Positions 8,801 through 18,132 of a stretch of 64,000 nucleotides of DNA are shown piece by piece. A model generated the notes under the pieces. That model worked only from the letters and a program-made list of their open reading frames with translations. It searched no databases and was not told the origin of the DNA. Position numbers and translations under genes: made by a program. The stretch comes from Elusimicrobiales bacterium. Its GTDB lineage: Bacteria > Elusimicrobiota > Elusimicrobia > Elusimicrobiales > UBA9959. The stretch spans positions 610,505-674,504 of the forward strand of contig JAQTOU010000002.1 in NCBI GenBank assembly GCA_028713125.1, written 5' to 3'. Position 1 is the first letter of the stretch, and every line of letters begins with the position of its first letter.

Positions 8801-9196
8801 TTACTCAGTATAGACTATTTTTAGTTTGGCGCCGGTCGCTGTTGCCTTGTACGGCCTGGGACCGGTATTGATTACGTTTGCAAAGGCCTTTGCCGTGGCT
8901 GCGGCGGTCTGCTTGGCCTTGAGAGGCAGCATTATATTCCAACCGGCAACATGGTTAATTGTGCCGTCTGGGCGCATGAAGCGGAAAATAGAAAGCCATA
9001 TCCCAATAGTTCCGTTTATGCTCGCGTCGTTTCGGCCTGTGGCTATTCCGGAGACTTCGGCTATGCCCGCCTCGCCCCCGACGGTGACTCTCTCAACAAG
9101 GACTTTAATGGTCTGTGTCTTATCGTAAGAGGCGGCTTCTAACTTTGCCCCTTTAGCGAGTTCAACTTCTGGATTGTAATTCCCTTTCTTCCCCAT
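8801..9196 (-). CDS. Unknown 131-residue protein
   Basis: I recognise no family. It has a lysine-rich start (MGKKGNYNPEVELAKGAK), several short beta-type stretches and no signal peptide or membrane span. A strong Shine-Dalgarno (GAGGGGG) sits 6 bases before the ATG. It lies 25 bp after the small nuclease-like gene and 2 bp before the exported protein gene. Its GC content is higher than that of the methyltransferase end of the operon, so it may have a different origin. Confidence 0.7.
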   Translation of the reverse strand: MGKKGNYNPEVELAKGAKLEAASYDKTQTIKVLVERVTVGGEAGIAEVSGIATGRNDASINGTIGIWLSIFRFMRPDGTINHVAGWNIMLPLKAKQTAAATAKAFANVINTGPRPYKATATGAKLKIVYTE

Positions 9197-9221
9197 GATG
9201 CCCCCTCTGAATGTCTGAACG

Positions 9222-9719
9222 CTATCTGGCTATGCGCTTAATGCGATCTTTCTCTTGAACCTGTGTCTGAAGTTTTTTAAGACGGATGAAAGAGATAACC
9301 TTCTCTCGCATAAATGTTTCTTTCTGAGTGTTCAACTCATTCCAGACGCGTTCAGAGTCCCCGTCGTAGATGTGTTCCCAGGTGCCATCCTGATTAAGCT
9401 TGAGTACTAGAAGTAAGTCGCCTGGGCGAGGTCTTTTTACGGCTACTTCTTTGCCTTGTGTGGTTTTAACCTGTACCTCTCTGCCATTTATGCGCCCGTC
9501 TACCGCGGGATGCCCAACATTGGAAAAAAGTTCTATTCCGTAATCTATCGCTGCGATTGCTTCCCCTAAACTTCCAACCATATGCCCATCCGGGGTAAAC
9601 TTACGCCCGGGGAACAAGGCTGTCAATTCAGCGACTATGGAGTATATCTGACGAATCTTTTCTCCCAGGTTATCTCGGTTGAGAGTATGGGGGTTATTGG
9701 TGAACTTGTTATCGGGCAT
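9222..9719 (-). CDS. DUF6998-like, possible PD-(D/E)XK nuclease
   Basis: About 165 residues. The core VGSLGEAIAA, then DGRINGREVQVKTT, has the D ... E-x-K spacing of restriction-type nucleases, with a preceding conserved glutamate. The pattern resembles the DUF6998 proteins I associate with type I restriction loci; that assignment is from memory. I chose ATG 9719 because it overlaps the hsdR stop by 11 bp; a TTG at 9740 is an alternative. It may act with the R-M complex or independently as a nuclease. Confidence 0.65.
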   Translation of the reverse strand: MPDNKFTNNPHTLNRDNLGEKIRQIYSIVAELTALFPGRKFTPDGHMVGSLGEAIAAIDYGIELFSNVGHPAVDGRINGREVQVKTTQGKEVAVKRPRPGDLLLVLKLNQDGTWEHIYDGDSERVWNELNTQKETFMREKVISFIRLKKLQTQVQEKDRIKRIAR

Positions 9720-12051
9720 ACAGATATTTCTGGAAATCAATAAACGTGTTGCGGATAGCCTGTACGTCGCCTAACTGGGCGGTGGCATCGTTTATTGCAT
9801 GGTACTTAAGAGTAAGAAGGTCAGGGAGTTTCTCCTGGTCCAACTCTTCTACGCCGGTCTCTATGTATTTGGCCAGAACGAAATCCAGGAATTCCTGCTG
9901 CCGGGAGCTGAGGCCGGTGTGGATTTGCGCCTTCGCCTTGGCTACGCGCTCCTCGCGGGTGAGGGGTTTGATATCGTAGGCGATATACTCCAGCACGTCG
10001 AAGAGGTCGCTCTTCTCGGCATCCACAAGTTTCTGCAGCGTGGAGAGGTCTTCCCGGGTATAACCAGACGCGGCCAGTTTATCCAGCATGGCCTTGCGTG
10101 TAATCGGGTTGGACCAGACTTTGCGCAGCTCCTCTTCGCTTTTGAAGAACTCCGGCAACGCGCCGAACAGGCCCATTACAAATTCTTCGGCTGAAATGGG
10201 TTTCCCCTCAGCGCTGTAGAAGGAAGTCAGTATAGTGACCTGGATCTGCCGCTCTTTGCCGGCGCCCAGCTTAACTTTTACCTTCTTTACGCAGACACAT
10301 GGGCGTTTTCCGCATTTGGGGCAAGGGCATTGGCAGGGGCGCTGGCCGCAGACAGGGCAGGGCTTGCCTGGTCTGCTTTCGCAGACGCAGGGCTTTTCAC
10401 CGCAGCGTTTGCAGACGTCAGCCTGCGGCTCGCCGTCCCATTCGGTGTCTGAGAAATGGTGGTAGGCGTCCACGAAGTCGTAGATGGTGAAATATTCTTT
10501 GCCGTCGAATAGACGGGTGCCGCGGCCTATGATCTGTTTAAACTCTATCATCGAGTTGATAGGGCGCATCAGCACGATGTTGCGCACGTTGCGGGCGTCC
10601 ACGCCGGTGGAAAGTTTCTGCGAGGTGGTGAGGATGGTGGGGATGGACTTCTCGTTGTCCTGGAATTCGCGGAGATACTGCTCGCCCAGCTCGCCGTCGT
10701 TGGCGGTAACGCGTACGCAGTAATTGGGCTCGGTGCTGGTCTTGTACTGGTTTACTAGGTCACGCACCAGCGCGGCGTGCACTTGGGTGGCGCAGAAGAC
10801 CAGCGTCTTTTCCTTCTGGTTTATCTCGCCCAGGAAAGTCTTAACGCGTGTAGCCTCGCGTTCTTGTATTTCAATAATGCGATTAAACTCGTTCTCAGTG
10901 TAAATCTTGCCAGCCTCTATTTCACCCTCTATCACATGATCGTCCGATGCAAAGCTATACTGGTCCAGCGTAGTGCCCACACGCTTTAAGCGGAACGGAG
11001 TGAGGAAGCCGTCGTTGATGCCTTCTTTGAGGGAATATATATAGACCGGCTCACCGAAGTATTCGTAGGTGTCGCGGTTGTCCTCGCGACGGGGCGTGGC
11101 GGTGAGACCAAGCTGCACAGCAGGTGAGAAATATTCCATGATGCCGCGCCAATTGCTTTCGTCGTTAGCACCGCCGCGGTGGCACTCGTCTATGATGATG
11201 AAGTCAAAGTAGTCTTTGGGATAATCGCCGAAGTACGGGGTGTTGTCCGGGCCGCTCATGAAGGTCTGGAAGATGGTGAAGAAAACGCTGCCATTGGTGG
11301 GCACGGCGCCTTTCTTGCGTATCTCTTCGGGGCTTATTCGCACTAGGGCGTCTTCGGGGAAGGCGGAGAAAGCGTTGAAGGCCTGGTCGGCCAGGATATT
11401 GCGGTCGGCCAAGAACAGAATGCGGGGCCGGCGGGTGCCATCCCGCTTTAGGTTCCAGCGTGTCTGGAAAAGTTTCCAGGCTATCTGGAAGGCAATAAAG
11501 GTTTTACCGGTGCCGGTGGCTAGCGTTAGGAGGATGCGCTGCTTGCTGTCCGCAATGGCGGCCATTACGTTGTTTATGGCTATTTCCTGGTAGTAGCGGA
11601 CTACTTTAGTGCCGCCGAGGTCTTCCAACGGGATATTGTTGAATAGGTCGCGCCAGTTGTTCTGCGTTGAGAACAGCTTGGTCCAAAGCTGTTCAGGCGT
11701 GGGGAAGGCATCCACAACCCCTTCTTTGCCGGTCTGCATGTCTATCTGGTAGATTTCTTTACCGTTAGAAGCGAAGGTGAGGCCAAGGCGCATTTTCTCC
11801 GCGTAGTTCTTAGCCTGGGCCACGCCTTCGGAGACTTCCAGTTCGTCACTTTTGGCCTCGATGGCGGCCAGCTTGCGGCCCTTATAGGAGAGCACATAGT
11901 CCGCGATGAGCGGCTTAGCGCGTTTACCGCCCACCTGTATTTTGCCGTCAGTGATATGATATTCCCGGTGAACTTTGGAGCCGTCCACTCCCCAGCCGCT
12001 GGCTAGCAACTTGGGGTCAATCAGTTCCGCCCTGGTTTCGGCTTCATTCAT
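9709..12051 (-). CDS. hsdR: Type I restriction enzyme R subunit with Cys-rich insert
   Basis: The 780-residue motor and nuclease subunit of a type I restriction system, EcoEI-type. The N-terminal nuclease domain has ADYVLSYKGRKLAAIEAKS (D ... E-x-K). The SF2 helicase motor follows with ATGTGKT, IIDECHRGG and LTATPRR, then QIIGRGTRL (motif VI). The C-terminal EcoEI_R_C domain ends near IRNTFIDFQKYLYAR. Residues 547-587 are an unusual insert: three tandem C-x2-C-x4-C-x-C units (12 cysteines), likely zinc-binding. The start overlaps the M-S gene stop by 4 bp. Together with the M-S protein it should cut unmethylated DNA. Confidence 0.93.
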   Translation of the reverse strand: MNEAETRAELIDPKLLASGWGVDGSKVHREYHITDGKIQVGGKRAKPLIADYVLSYKGRKLAAIEAKSDELEVSEGVAQAKNYAEKMRLGLTFASNGKEIYQIDMQTGKEGVVDAFPTPEQLWTKLFSTQNNWRDLFNNIPLEDLGGTKVVRYYQEIAINNVMAAIADSKQRILLTLATGTGKTFIAFQIAWKLFQTRWNLKRDGTRRPRILFLADRNILADQAFNAFSAFPEDALVRISPEEIRKKGAVPTNGSVFFTIFQTFMSGPDNTPYFGDYPKDYFDFIIIDECHRGGANDESNWRGIMEYFSPAVQLGLTATPRREDNRDTYEYFGEPVYIYSLKEGINDGFLTPFRLKRVGTTLDQYSFASDDHVIEGEIEAGKIYTENEFNRIIEIQEREATRVKTFLGEINQKEKTLVFCATQVHAALVRDLVNQYKTSTEPNYCVRVTANDGELGEQYLREFQDNEKSIPTILTTSQKLSTGVDARNVRNIVLMRPINSMIEFKQIIGRGTRLFDGKEYFTIYDFVDAYHHFSDTEWDGEPQADVCKRCGEKPCVCESRPGKPCPVCGQRPCQCPCPKCGKRPCVCVKKVKVKLGAGKERQIQVTILTSFYSAEGKPISAEEFVMGLFGALPEFFKSEEELRKVWSNPITRKAMLDKLAASGYTREDLSTLQKLVDAEKSDLFDVLEYIAYDIKPLTREERVAKAKAQIHTGLSSRQQEFLDFVLAKYIETGVEELDQEKLPDLLTLKYHAINDATAQLGDVQAIRNTFIDFQKYLYAR

Positions 12052-14126
12052 GATTTCTTATCAAATACTACTTTCAATATTGATTTTTCAAGTTCCACTA
12101 AGTCGGTCAATTTACTTTGATAGAGGGCCTCTATTGACGCGACCTCATTAGCGAAAAGCTTTAGTTTTTCTGAAATATCTTTCTGTTGCGGCAAGGATTC
12201 AGGATACCTAACAATGATGTCCTTTAGTTTTTTCTTGTTTAAAGTTTTCCCTTTAATCTTGACATCGCCTTTGGTTGCACCATGCCAATCAAAGAAACTT
12301 AAATAATAGAATAGGAAATCTTTTGAGATTTCTTTTTCGTTTTTAATTTCTAGAGCCGCAATTGCCTCATTTGTAAATAAATCACTGCCAGCGAAAGCAA
12401 GCCGCCCCAATGTGAGCTTAAAACTTACAAGCAAAGTTCCTTTGGGAACAACGCGCGATGTTTTTGCGGCTATATCTGAGATACACTCCTTGCTGTCATA
12501 GATAATATTGTCTTTTGCGTTTAACAAATCCGCTATAGATAGCCACACGTTCTTCGTTCGTTTTTCCACATCCCAGAACTTTTTATTATTTCTCGCAGGA
12601 GTCCGGCCAATTTCGATATTGCAAAGCTCATCTAATGTTTTTGTTTTCCACTTTACTTCTGGGGCATCAAACAGATCCTTAAACCCACAAATCCGCGCTA
12701 ATGCTTGTTTGGTTTTATGATCAACCTTTTCCATGCCCTCTAAAATAGCCGCCGGGGCTCGTATAGGCGTGGGTTTAGGGGCATTAGGGTTACCGCCACT
12801 CAGATCAAAAGTTTCAAGGCTAATATTTGCGACGTCAGTAACCCAAGAATTTATTGAGGACTGTTTTGTTTTTTGGAAAAGGCAAAACTCCTCAAAGTCT
12901 TTTTCGATTAGTGGCGATTTCTTTCCAAGATTTCTGCCTAAGTTTAACTGATAGTGCCATATCTTCCTAGTTTTAGTCCCTTTTTCAAAAAAAAGCACAA
13001 CGGTCTGACCACCTGCCATAAAAACTCCACGAGGCAATTCCAGAACTGTGTGCAAATTGCAGCTTTCCAAAAGCAATTTTCGTAAACTTATCGACGCGCT
13101 GTCTGTGTTGGATAAAAATGTGTTTTTAATGACTACCCCGGCCTTGCCACCGGCCTTGAGCAACTTAATGAAATGCTGCAGAAACAGGGAAGCCGTCTCG
13201 CCTGTCTTTATGGGGAAATTCTGCTGCACCTCGGCCCGCTCTTTGCCACCGAACGGTGGATTGGCCAGCACCACATCGTAGCGGTCCCGCTCCTGAATGT
13301 CGGACATGTTTTCGGTCAGCGTGTTGGTGTGCACAATATTGGGCGCTTCCACCCCGTGCAGGATCATATTCATAGTGCCTATGATATAGGCCAGACCCTT
13401 CTTCTCTTTGCCGTAGAAAGTCCGCTTCTGCAGCGTCTCAGCATCCTTGGTGGTAAGGTTCTTGCTGGCCTTTAAATATTCAAAGGCCTCGCACAGGAAG
13501 CCCGCGGAGCCCACTGCGCCATCATAGATCTTCTCACCAATAGCCGGGGCCACCACTTTTACGATGGTCTTTATAAGCGGCCTGGGCGTATAATACTCGC
13601 CGCCATTGCGGCCGGCATTGCCCATGTTCTGGATCTTGTCTTCGTATAGGGCGGACATCTCATGCTTTTCGGTATGGGAGCGGAAGCGCAGGCCGTCCAC
13701 CAGATTGATAACCTCGCGCATATTGTAGCCGCTCTGGATCTTGTTTTTCAGTTCACTGAAAATCTCGCCTATCTTGTACTCTATGGTGTCAGGGCTTTCT
13801 GCCTCGGTCTTGAACTTCTTGAGGTAAGGGACCAGCTTGTGGTCAACAAAATCCTTCAGGTCGTCTCCGGTTAGGGCCTTGTGGTGGTCTATCTTGCCGT
13901 CCTTGTCTTTGGGCGCGGCCCAGGTTTCCCACTTAAACTCGCGGCCGATTATGGCAGAGTATTGCTTGCCGGCCAGCTCAGCGACGGTTTTTTTGTCTTT
14001 CTCTAGGTCTTCTAAATATTTCAGGAATAGTAGCCAAGAGGTTTGCTCAACGTAATCCAGCTCACTGGAACAGCCGGCGTCCTTGTGGAGAATATCGTCT
14101 ATGTTTTTAAAAACTTGTTCGAACAT
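12048..14126 (-). CDS. hsdM: Type I methyltransferase-specificity (M-S) fusion
   Basis: A 692-residue fusion of an N6-adenine methyltransferase with a specificity domain. Residues 1-130 are the HsdM N-terminal helical domain (LDYVEQTSWLLFLKYLEDLEK). Next is the N6_Mtase domain with GSAGFLCEAFEY and the catalytic ANPPFGG. From about residue 490 there is one target-recognition domain (TLDELCNIEIGRTPARNN) followed by one helical spacer that ends the protein. Ordinary HsdS has two TRDs; with one, two copies would have to pair and the target would be a palindromic split site. A Shine-Dalgarno GAGGG lies 5 bases before the ATG. Confidence 0.92.
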   Translation of the reverse strand: MFEQVFKNIDDILHKDAGCSSELDYVEQTSWLLFLKYLEDLEKDKKTVAELAGKQYSAIIGREFKWETWAAPKDKDGKIDHHKALTGDDLKDFVDHKLVPYLKKFKTEAESPDTIEYKIGEIFSELKNKIQSGYNMREVINLVDGLRFRSHTEKHEMSALYEDKIQNMGNAGRNGGEYYTPRPLIKTIVKVVAPAIGEKIYDGAVGSAGFLCEAFEYLKASKNLTTKDAETLQKRTFYGKEKKGLAYIIGTMNMILHGVEAPNIVHTNTLTENMSDIQERDRYDVVLANPPFGGKERAEVQQNFPIKTGETASLFLQHFIKLLKAGGKAGVVIKNTFLSNTDSASISLRKLLLESCNLHTVLELPRGVFMAGGQTVVLFFEKGTKTRKIWHYQLNLGRNLGKKSPLIEKDFEEFCLFQKTKQSSINSWVTDVANISLETFDLSGGNPNAPKPTPIRAPAAILEGMEKVDHKTKQALARICGFKDLFDAPEVKWKTKTLDELCNIEIGRTPARNNKKFWDVEKRTKNVWLSIADLLNAKDNIIYDSKECISDIAAKTSRVVPKGTLLVSFKLTLGRLAFAGSDLFTNEAIAALEIKNEKEISKDFLFYYLSFFDWHGATKGDVKIKGKTLNKKKLKDIIVRYPESLPQQKDISEKLKLFANEVASIEALYQSKLTDLVELEKSILKVVFDKKS

Positions 14127-14155
14127 TGGGCCCTCAGAGTCTGGAAATAAGAAAT

Positions 14156-14869
14156 CTAGTGATGATAGAAATGCTCTTTCAGTAAAGATTTGTTGCCTTT
14201 AATTGAAGCACAGTGCCCAAGAAATGGTCTGAGGAAGGTGGCTTCATTTTCCTCAAGACGATGCTGCCAGTAAGTATCCTCAAACAGTTTGTGAGCGTCT
14301 TCGGGGATGAACTCTGTGAATATCATGTAGACCAGCATGAAAATAGAAATTGGATAAAAGCATATCCGAGGATTCTCCATCCAAGGCCTGATGGCATTCT
14401 CGTATTTCGAGTCATCGATCCCCGCAGCCTTCATCTGCCTGCTCAGCTCCCCGCCGTATTGTAGATGGAGGTAGGGCTTTTTTGAAATCTCCTTCCCAGT
14501 TTTATTGCGTCCCGAGTCGTAGTCGAAGTGGAACTTGCGAATAACATCACCGGAAGAATCTGCAATAGCCATGTACAGCGATGCATCGCAACAAAAAAAA
14601 TCTTTCTTTTCCCTTTTAGTGTTTATTATCTCTCCGAGAAATATCCTGTATGGTTTGTTGGATATCGATATTTCGAGGAGCCCCTCAAAAACTATAAGTG
14701 GGCCATCTTTGAATTTCTTTAAATCTATTCCTTCTAGTCGTCTGTGTGCATCTGATGCTGCTCGTGCAAAATTGTAGTGGTTGCCTTGTAGAAAAGGACT
14801 ATCTCCTAGCAGCTTTAAGGCTGCAGATTCTGTCTTGAGAACATCTGCTGGTGACGGGTAATGGATCAT
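14156..14869 (-). CDS. Unknown protein downstream of the receiver gene
   Basis: A 237-residue soluble protein that I do not recognise. Visible features are a beta-rich middle (GPLIVFEGLLEISIS, YRIFLGEII, KDFFCCDASLYMAIAD), a YLHLQYGGELSRQM segment and a hydrophobic helix (ICFYPISIFMLVYMIFTEFI) that is probably buried rather than transmembrane. It lies 16 bp after the receiver-domain gene and 29 bp before the M-S gene, so it may belong with the methyltransferase/GHKL/receiver genes and could be their effector; that is inference. Confidence 0.75.
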   Translation of the reverse strand: MIHYPSPADVLKTESAALKLLGDSPFLQGNHYNFARAASDAHRRLEGIDLKKFKDGPLIVFEGLLEISISNKPYRIFLGEIINTKREKKDFFCCDASLYMAIADSSGDVIRKFHFDYDSGRNKTGKEISKKPYLHLQYGGELSRQMKAAGIDDSKYENAIRPWMENPRICFYPISIFMLVYMIFTEFIPEDAHKLFEDTYWQHRLEENEATFLRPFLGHCASIKGNKSLLKEHFYHH

Positions 14870-14885
14870 AAACGTAAAAATGTTG

Positions 14886-15872
14886 TTAGCGCTGAATGCG
14901 AATGTCTTCGAAGTAAATCTTCTTTACTATATAGGGGTGTTCTTTTGAACATTTTATGTGAAGTGGAATAAGTTTTGCGGATTTGCTCGCGTCGCTATAT
15001 CCGAGGACTTCCGGATATCTTTCATTGCAATAGCCGCATTTTACGTGATCTGCGGAGAGAACATTGACAATGTTATGGCCCGCTTCCCAGGGGAAAGCCG
15101 TCGGGGCATTCTTTGCGTTTTTGAAAATGATGCTTTTAACAGCGCCACGCCACCAACGCTTGTCTTCAGGTGTGCAGAAAATCCCTTTATATAATGCTGT
15201 GGTGAAAAGAGCTTCAAACTTTTTAAAGCTCTCGTGTTTTACCCCCATAACATTAGCAACCCATTTATCATCGAGTAGCGGCCCGGGGTAAGCAAATAAT
15301 TCTTTTTTGAACCTATACACGTCGCGCATCGATAGCTTTATGCCGTTTTCGGGGCGAGGGCATATGCGGAGGAGTATCTCCTTCTCCTCTTCTGCAGGGG
15401 CGAACATGTTAACCAGTGTGTTAGTGCTAGATAAAAGGCTCTTCTTTGTGGTTTTAAAGGCAATTGCCGCACTAGCGAGGGTAGAGGAATGATTGGAAAA
15501 GTGTTCATCAAGGAACAATTCCTCATATGCCTGAATTGCATTTGAATTTATACTTTTAAGCTTATCGTCGGCAGTAATCCCAAATATAGGAATATTCGGC
15601 GCTTTATCTGAAACAATGTTTGCCAGTGTGGATCCACGCCTTTCAGTCTGCGTTGTCCCGCTGAGTACATGGTCTATAACAACCAGGTCGTATTTTGTGA
15701 AGTCTTGCTTGTTTGTTTCCTCAATGGGATCAAGATTCGAAAGGTCAACGAACTTTGCAGCGACAGAGTATTCTTTCCCTTTGCAGTCGGTGAAGACGTA
15801 GACATTTAATGCGTCTACGAACCGCTTCCTCTTAGGACTATCATCCAACCAGATAAACTTTAGGGTCTTCAT
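14886..15872 (-). CDS. Receiver-domain protein with zinc-ribbon-like tail
   Basis: A 328-residue response regulator-like protein. The N-terminal receiver domain has the acidic pair Asp10-Asp11 (FIWLDDS), the candidate phospho-acceptor Asp67 (LVVIDHVL) and Thr100 (GITADD). The middle is unknown and helical, with RFKKELFAYPGPLLDDKW and KRWWRGAVKSIIF. The C-terminus has Cys279-x2-Cys282 and His305-x2-Cys308, a likely zinc site. There is no recognisable DNA-binding output domain. The start overlaps the kinase stop by 4 bp (ATGA), so the receiver almost certainly pairs with the GHKL protein upstream. Confidence 0.8.
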   Translation of the reverse strand: MKTLKFIWLDDSPKRKRFVDALNVYVFTDCKGKEYSVAAKFVDLSNLDPIEETNKQDFTKYDLVVIDHVLSGTTQTERRGSTLANIVSDKAPNIPIFGITADDKLKSINSNAIQAYEELFLDEHFSNHSSTLASAAIAFKTTKKSLLSSTNTLVNMFAPAEEEKEILLRICPRPENGIKLSMRDVYRFKKELFAYPGPLLDDKWVANVMGVKHESFKKFEALFTTALYKGIFCTPEDKRWWRGAVKSIIFKNAKNAPTAFPWEAGHNIVNVLSADHVKCGYCNERYPEVLGYSDASKSAKLIPLHIKCSKEHPYIVKKIYFEDIRIQR

Positions 15873-18121
15873 GGCAAAGATACCTCAATTTGTGCTTTCC
15901 AACCGCTGCGTGGTGTTTTGAATTCTATTTTCCCACCACGCAGTTTAAGTATGTCCCTGACTATGGTTAAACCAAGGCCGCTACCTGTTCCCAATATCCC
16001 TCTATCTTCGGGATTTAAGTTGGATGTCAGTCCGGAGTAGAGCTTCTTATCTGGGTCCGACACAAACGGGATAAACGCTTCTTCGAAGTTGGCCTTAGAC
16101 AATCCAACCCCATTATCCAAGACTCGCAATGTTGTGCCTTTTGCTTCTTTAATTACTTCGAAATGAATCTTTTTGTGGGTGGCGCCGCTTGCTATTACTG
16201 ATTTAATCGAGTTGGAAAGAAGGTTTAGTAGAAGTGCGAAGAGTTCGGCTTCTAATAATGGGCCAACCAGGATATTCATTGGAATCTCTTCAATTCCGGA
16301 TATCTCAATGGTGTATCGTGTTTTAATTAAATCAAAGCACTTTGTTGCGCGGGAGATGTGCTCCTTTATTGCTAGGCGCTCTTCTTTTGCAGATTTGCTG
16401 TCAACTCCGATAAGGTATGTGAGTCCGAGGAGTTCAGAGAACCTCTGTTTTGAATCTTCAAGGCTTTCAACTACGCCAAGCATAACTTGTTTTTCTTTTG
16501 GCTGGAGGCGGCTGGCGATGTTCTTGATGATGCTTCTTGAAGATTCAAGCATTCCTAAAAGGGACTTCACTTCGTGTGAAAATATGAGAAGTAGGGATGA
16601 TGTCGACGCTATAAGGCGAAGGTGTCGGAGTTCTTCTTGGCTACTTGTTTCATGGCTGATAATTGCGGAATGCGCTGTTTTTACAGACGAAAGAATCTTT
16701 TTGAAATTCTGTCGTTTTTCCGAGGGAATTAGCCTGGAGATGTTCTCAACTTCTGTTTCAATATAATTCAATGCGGTTTTAACTATTGCGTTGGAATCGG
16801 ATTCCTTGCCGCTGACTTCCGTGAATTCCTTGTGAGCTTTTTCGGTTTTATTCTTTGTTTCAAGCTGGTCGAAGTATGCGCGATAGATTGTTGACCAATC
16901 TATACCGTACCGGACAAACTCTTTTAAAGAGTCGATTGCTGGATTTGCGAGAAAACCTTCGCGGTTTGCTTTGGGTTCAAATCCCTTGATACCATCTGGT
17001 AACTCAACTTGCCCAAAATAGCTTTTATTGGAAAGCATGTGCAGGGCTGCGCGTCCTGGCTTATCGATTTGCAGATTCTTTGCGATAACAAGAAGATTTT
17101 TAGAGTCGAAAGTGCTTTTGCTCAAACTGCGGTCGCGTTCAATATTTAACCAGTCATCTTCGCCGTAGGGAAATACGCGGAATCCGTGGAGTCGTATCTG
17201 AATACCACTCCATTCGTCCAAAAGTTCATTCGTAATCTTCTTCGACAGAATCTTGGGGTTGCGCAATTGCTCTTTTACGTGCGGAATGATGCCAACCTTA
17301 AAACTAATGCCTTTCAGCTCGGGGAACTTTCTGTCCCCCTCAGTCTTTTTGTGTCCAACTCGTAAGGCATCTAATTCATAAATGGCCTTGCCAGTGGAAT
17401 CTACATGGCCTGAAATCGTGCCCCAGCCGCTCTCAATAATTTCTTCCCGTAAGTCTTTTGTTTCTATGCTTTCACCATCTGCAGTGATTTTTATATTAAA
17501 CCCTGGATCGGGGGAATATCCTACGCGCAGTGCCCCTCGGTTCGCGCTTAATAGCGTGAGTTGTCTCTTTACGAAGTTAAAGCCGCGTTCTGTCCATTCA
17601 TCGCGAGTTGCACCGGAGATAGTTAATGTTGTTCCTGTTCGCCCAGTTTTTGAGGTCGAGACCTCGCCGTTGCACTTTATCTGAGTTACATCCGTGCCAG
17701 GACTGTATTTAGTCCAAGGGAATTTGACTACTGTTTTTTGATAGTCTCCCGATTCAAGACGAGCTGTGGTCTCAAGTTCTAAGGTTGTCCCGAGGCGACG
17801 GCAGCAAAAACGTCCTATGCCTTTTGCCCCTGTTTTTGACCGGCCGTATATTCCAGATTGACGATTTTTAACTTTGTTGGTCGTTGCAATCTTCATCCAA
17901 TACTTATTGATTTCATCAAGCGTCATCCCAATACCGTTGTCAGCGATAATGATGGAATAAACCCCTGAAGTCTCCTTAAGGAATGCAATCTCAACAAGAG
18001 TTGCATCCGCATCATATGCATTCTTGACTAATTCGACCAGGGCGACGTGCACAGTCTCAACAAGCTTTTCTCCAAGCTCGCTCAGTAATGCGCTATCTAC
18101 GGAAAATTTAAGTTCTTCCAT
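15869..18121 (-). CDS. Dual GHKL protein: MORC/Hsp90-like ATPase plus histidine kinase
   Basis: A 750-residue protein with two ATP-binding GHKL domains. The first, at the N-terminus, is MORC/Hsp90-like: ELVKNAYDADA (Asn34), DNGIGM (61-66) and GAKGIG (98-103). The second, at the C-terminus, is a histidine-kinase ATPase: NLLSNSIK (Asn637), DNGVGL (669-674) and GSGLGLTIV near 713. Just before it, FSHEVKSLL (His516) looks like a phospho-acceptor H-box. There is no signal or membrane segment, so it is a cytoplasmic sensor. MORC-type ATPases are known in restriction-like systems; joining one to a kinase and a receiver gene suggests a switch-like defence signal. Confidence 0.85.
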   Translation of the reverse strand: MEELKFSVDSALLSELGEKLVETVHVALVELVKNAYDADATLVEIAFLKETSGVYSIIIADNGIGMTLDEINKYWMKIATTNKVKNRQSGIYGRSKTGAKGIGRFCCRRLGTTLELETTARLESGDYQKTVVKFPWTKYSPGTDVTQIKCNGEVSTSKTGRTGTTLTISGATRDEWTERGFNFVKRQLTLLSANRGALRVGYSPDPGFNIKITADGESIETKDLREEIIESGWGTISGHVDSTGKAIYELDALRVGHKKTEGDRKFPELKGISFKVGIIPHVKEQLRNPKILSKKITNELLDEWSGIQIRLHGFRVFPYGEDDWLNIERDRSLSKSTFDSKNLLVIAKNLQIDKPGRAALHMLSNKSYFGQVELPDGIKGFEPKANREGFLANPAIDSLKEFVRYGIDWSTIYRAYFDQLETKNKTEKAHKEFTEVSGKESDSNAIVKTALNYIETEVENISRLIPSEKRQNFKKILSSVKTAHSAIISHETSSQEELRHLRLIASTSSLLLIFSHEVKSLLGMLESSRSIIKNIASRLQPKEKQVMLGVVESLEDSKQRFSELLGLTYLIGVDSKSAKEERLAIKEHISRATKCFDLIKTRYTIEISGIEEIPMNILVGPLLEAELFALLLNLLSNSIKSVIASGATHKKIHFEVIKEAKGTTLRVLDNGVGLSKANFEEAFIPFVSDPDKKLYSGLTSNLNPEDRGILGTGSGLGLTIVRDILKLRGGKIEFKTPRSGWKAQIEVSLP

Positions 18122-18132
18122 GTTTCCTCTTT

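Noticed and set aside
14886-18121. Detocs-type defence system
   Set aside because: A kinase and a receiver are present, but the kinase has a MORC-like ATPase rather than TPR repeats, and there is no second decoy receiver gene.
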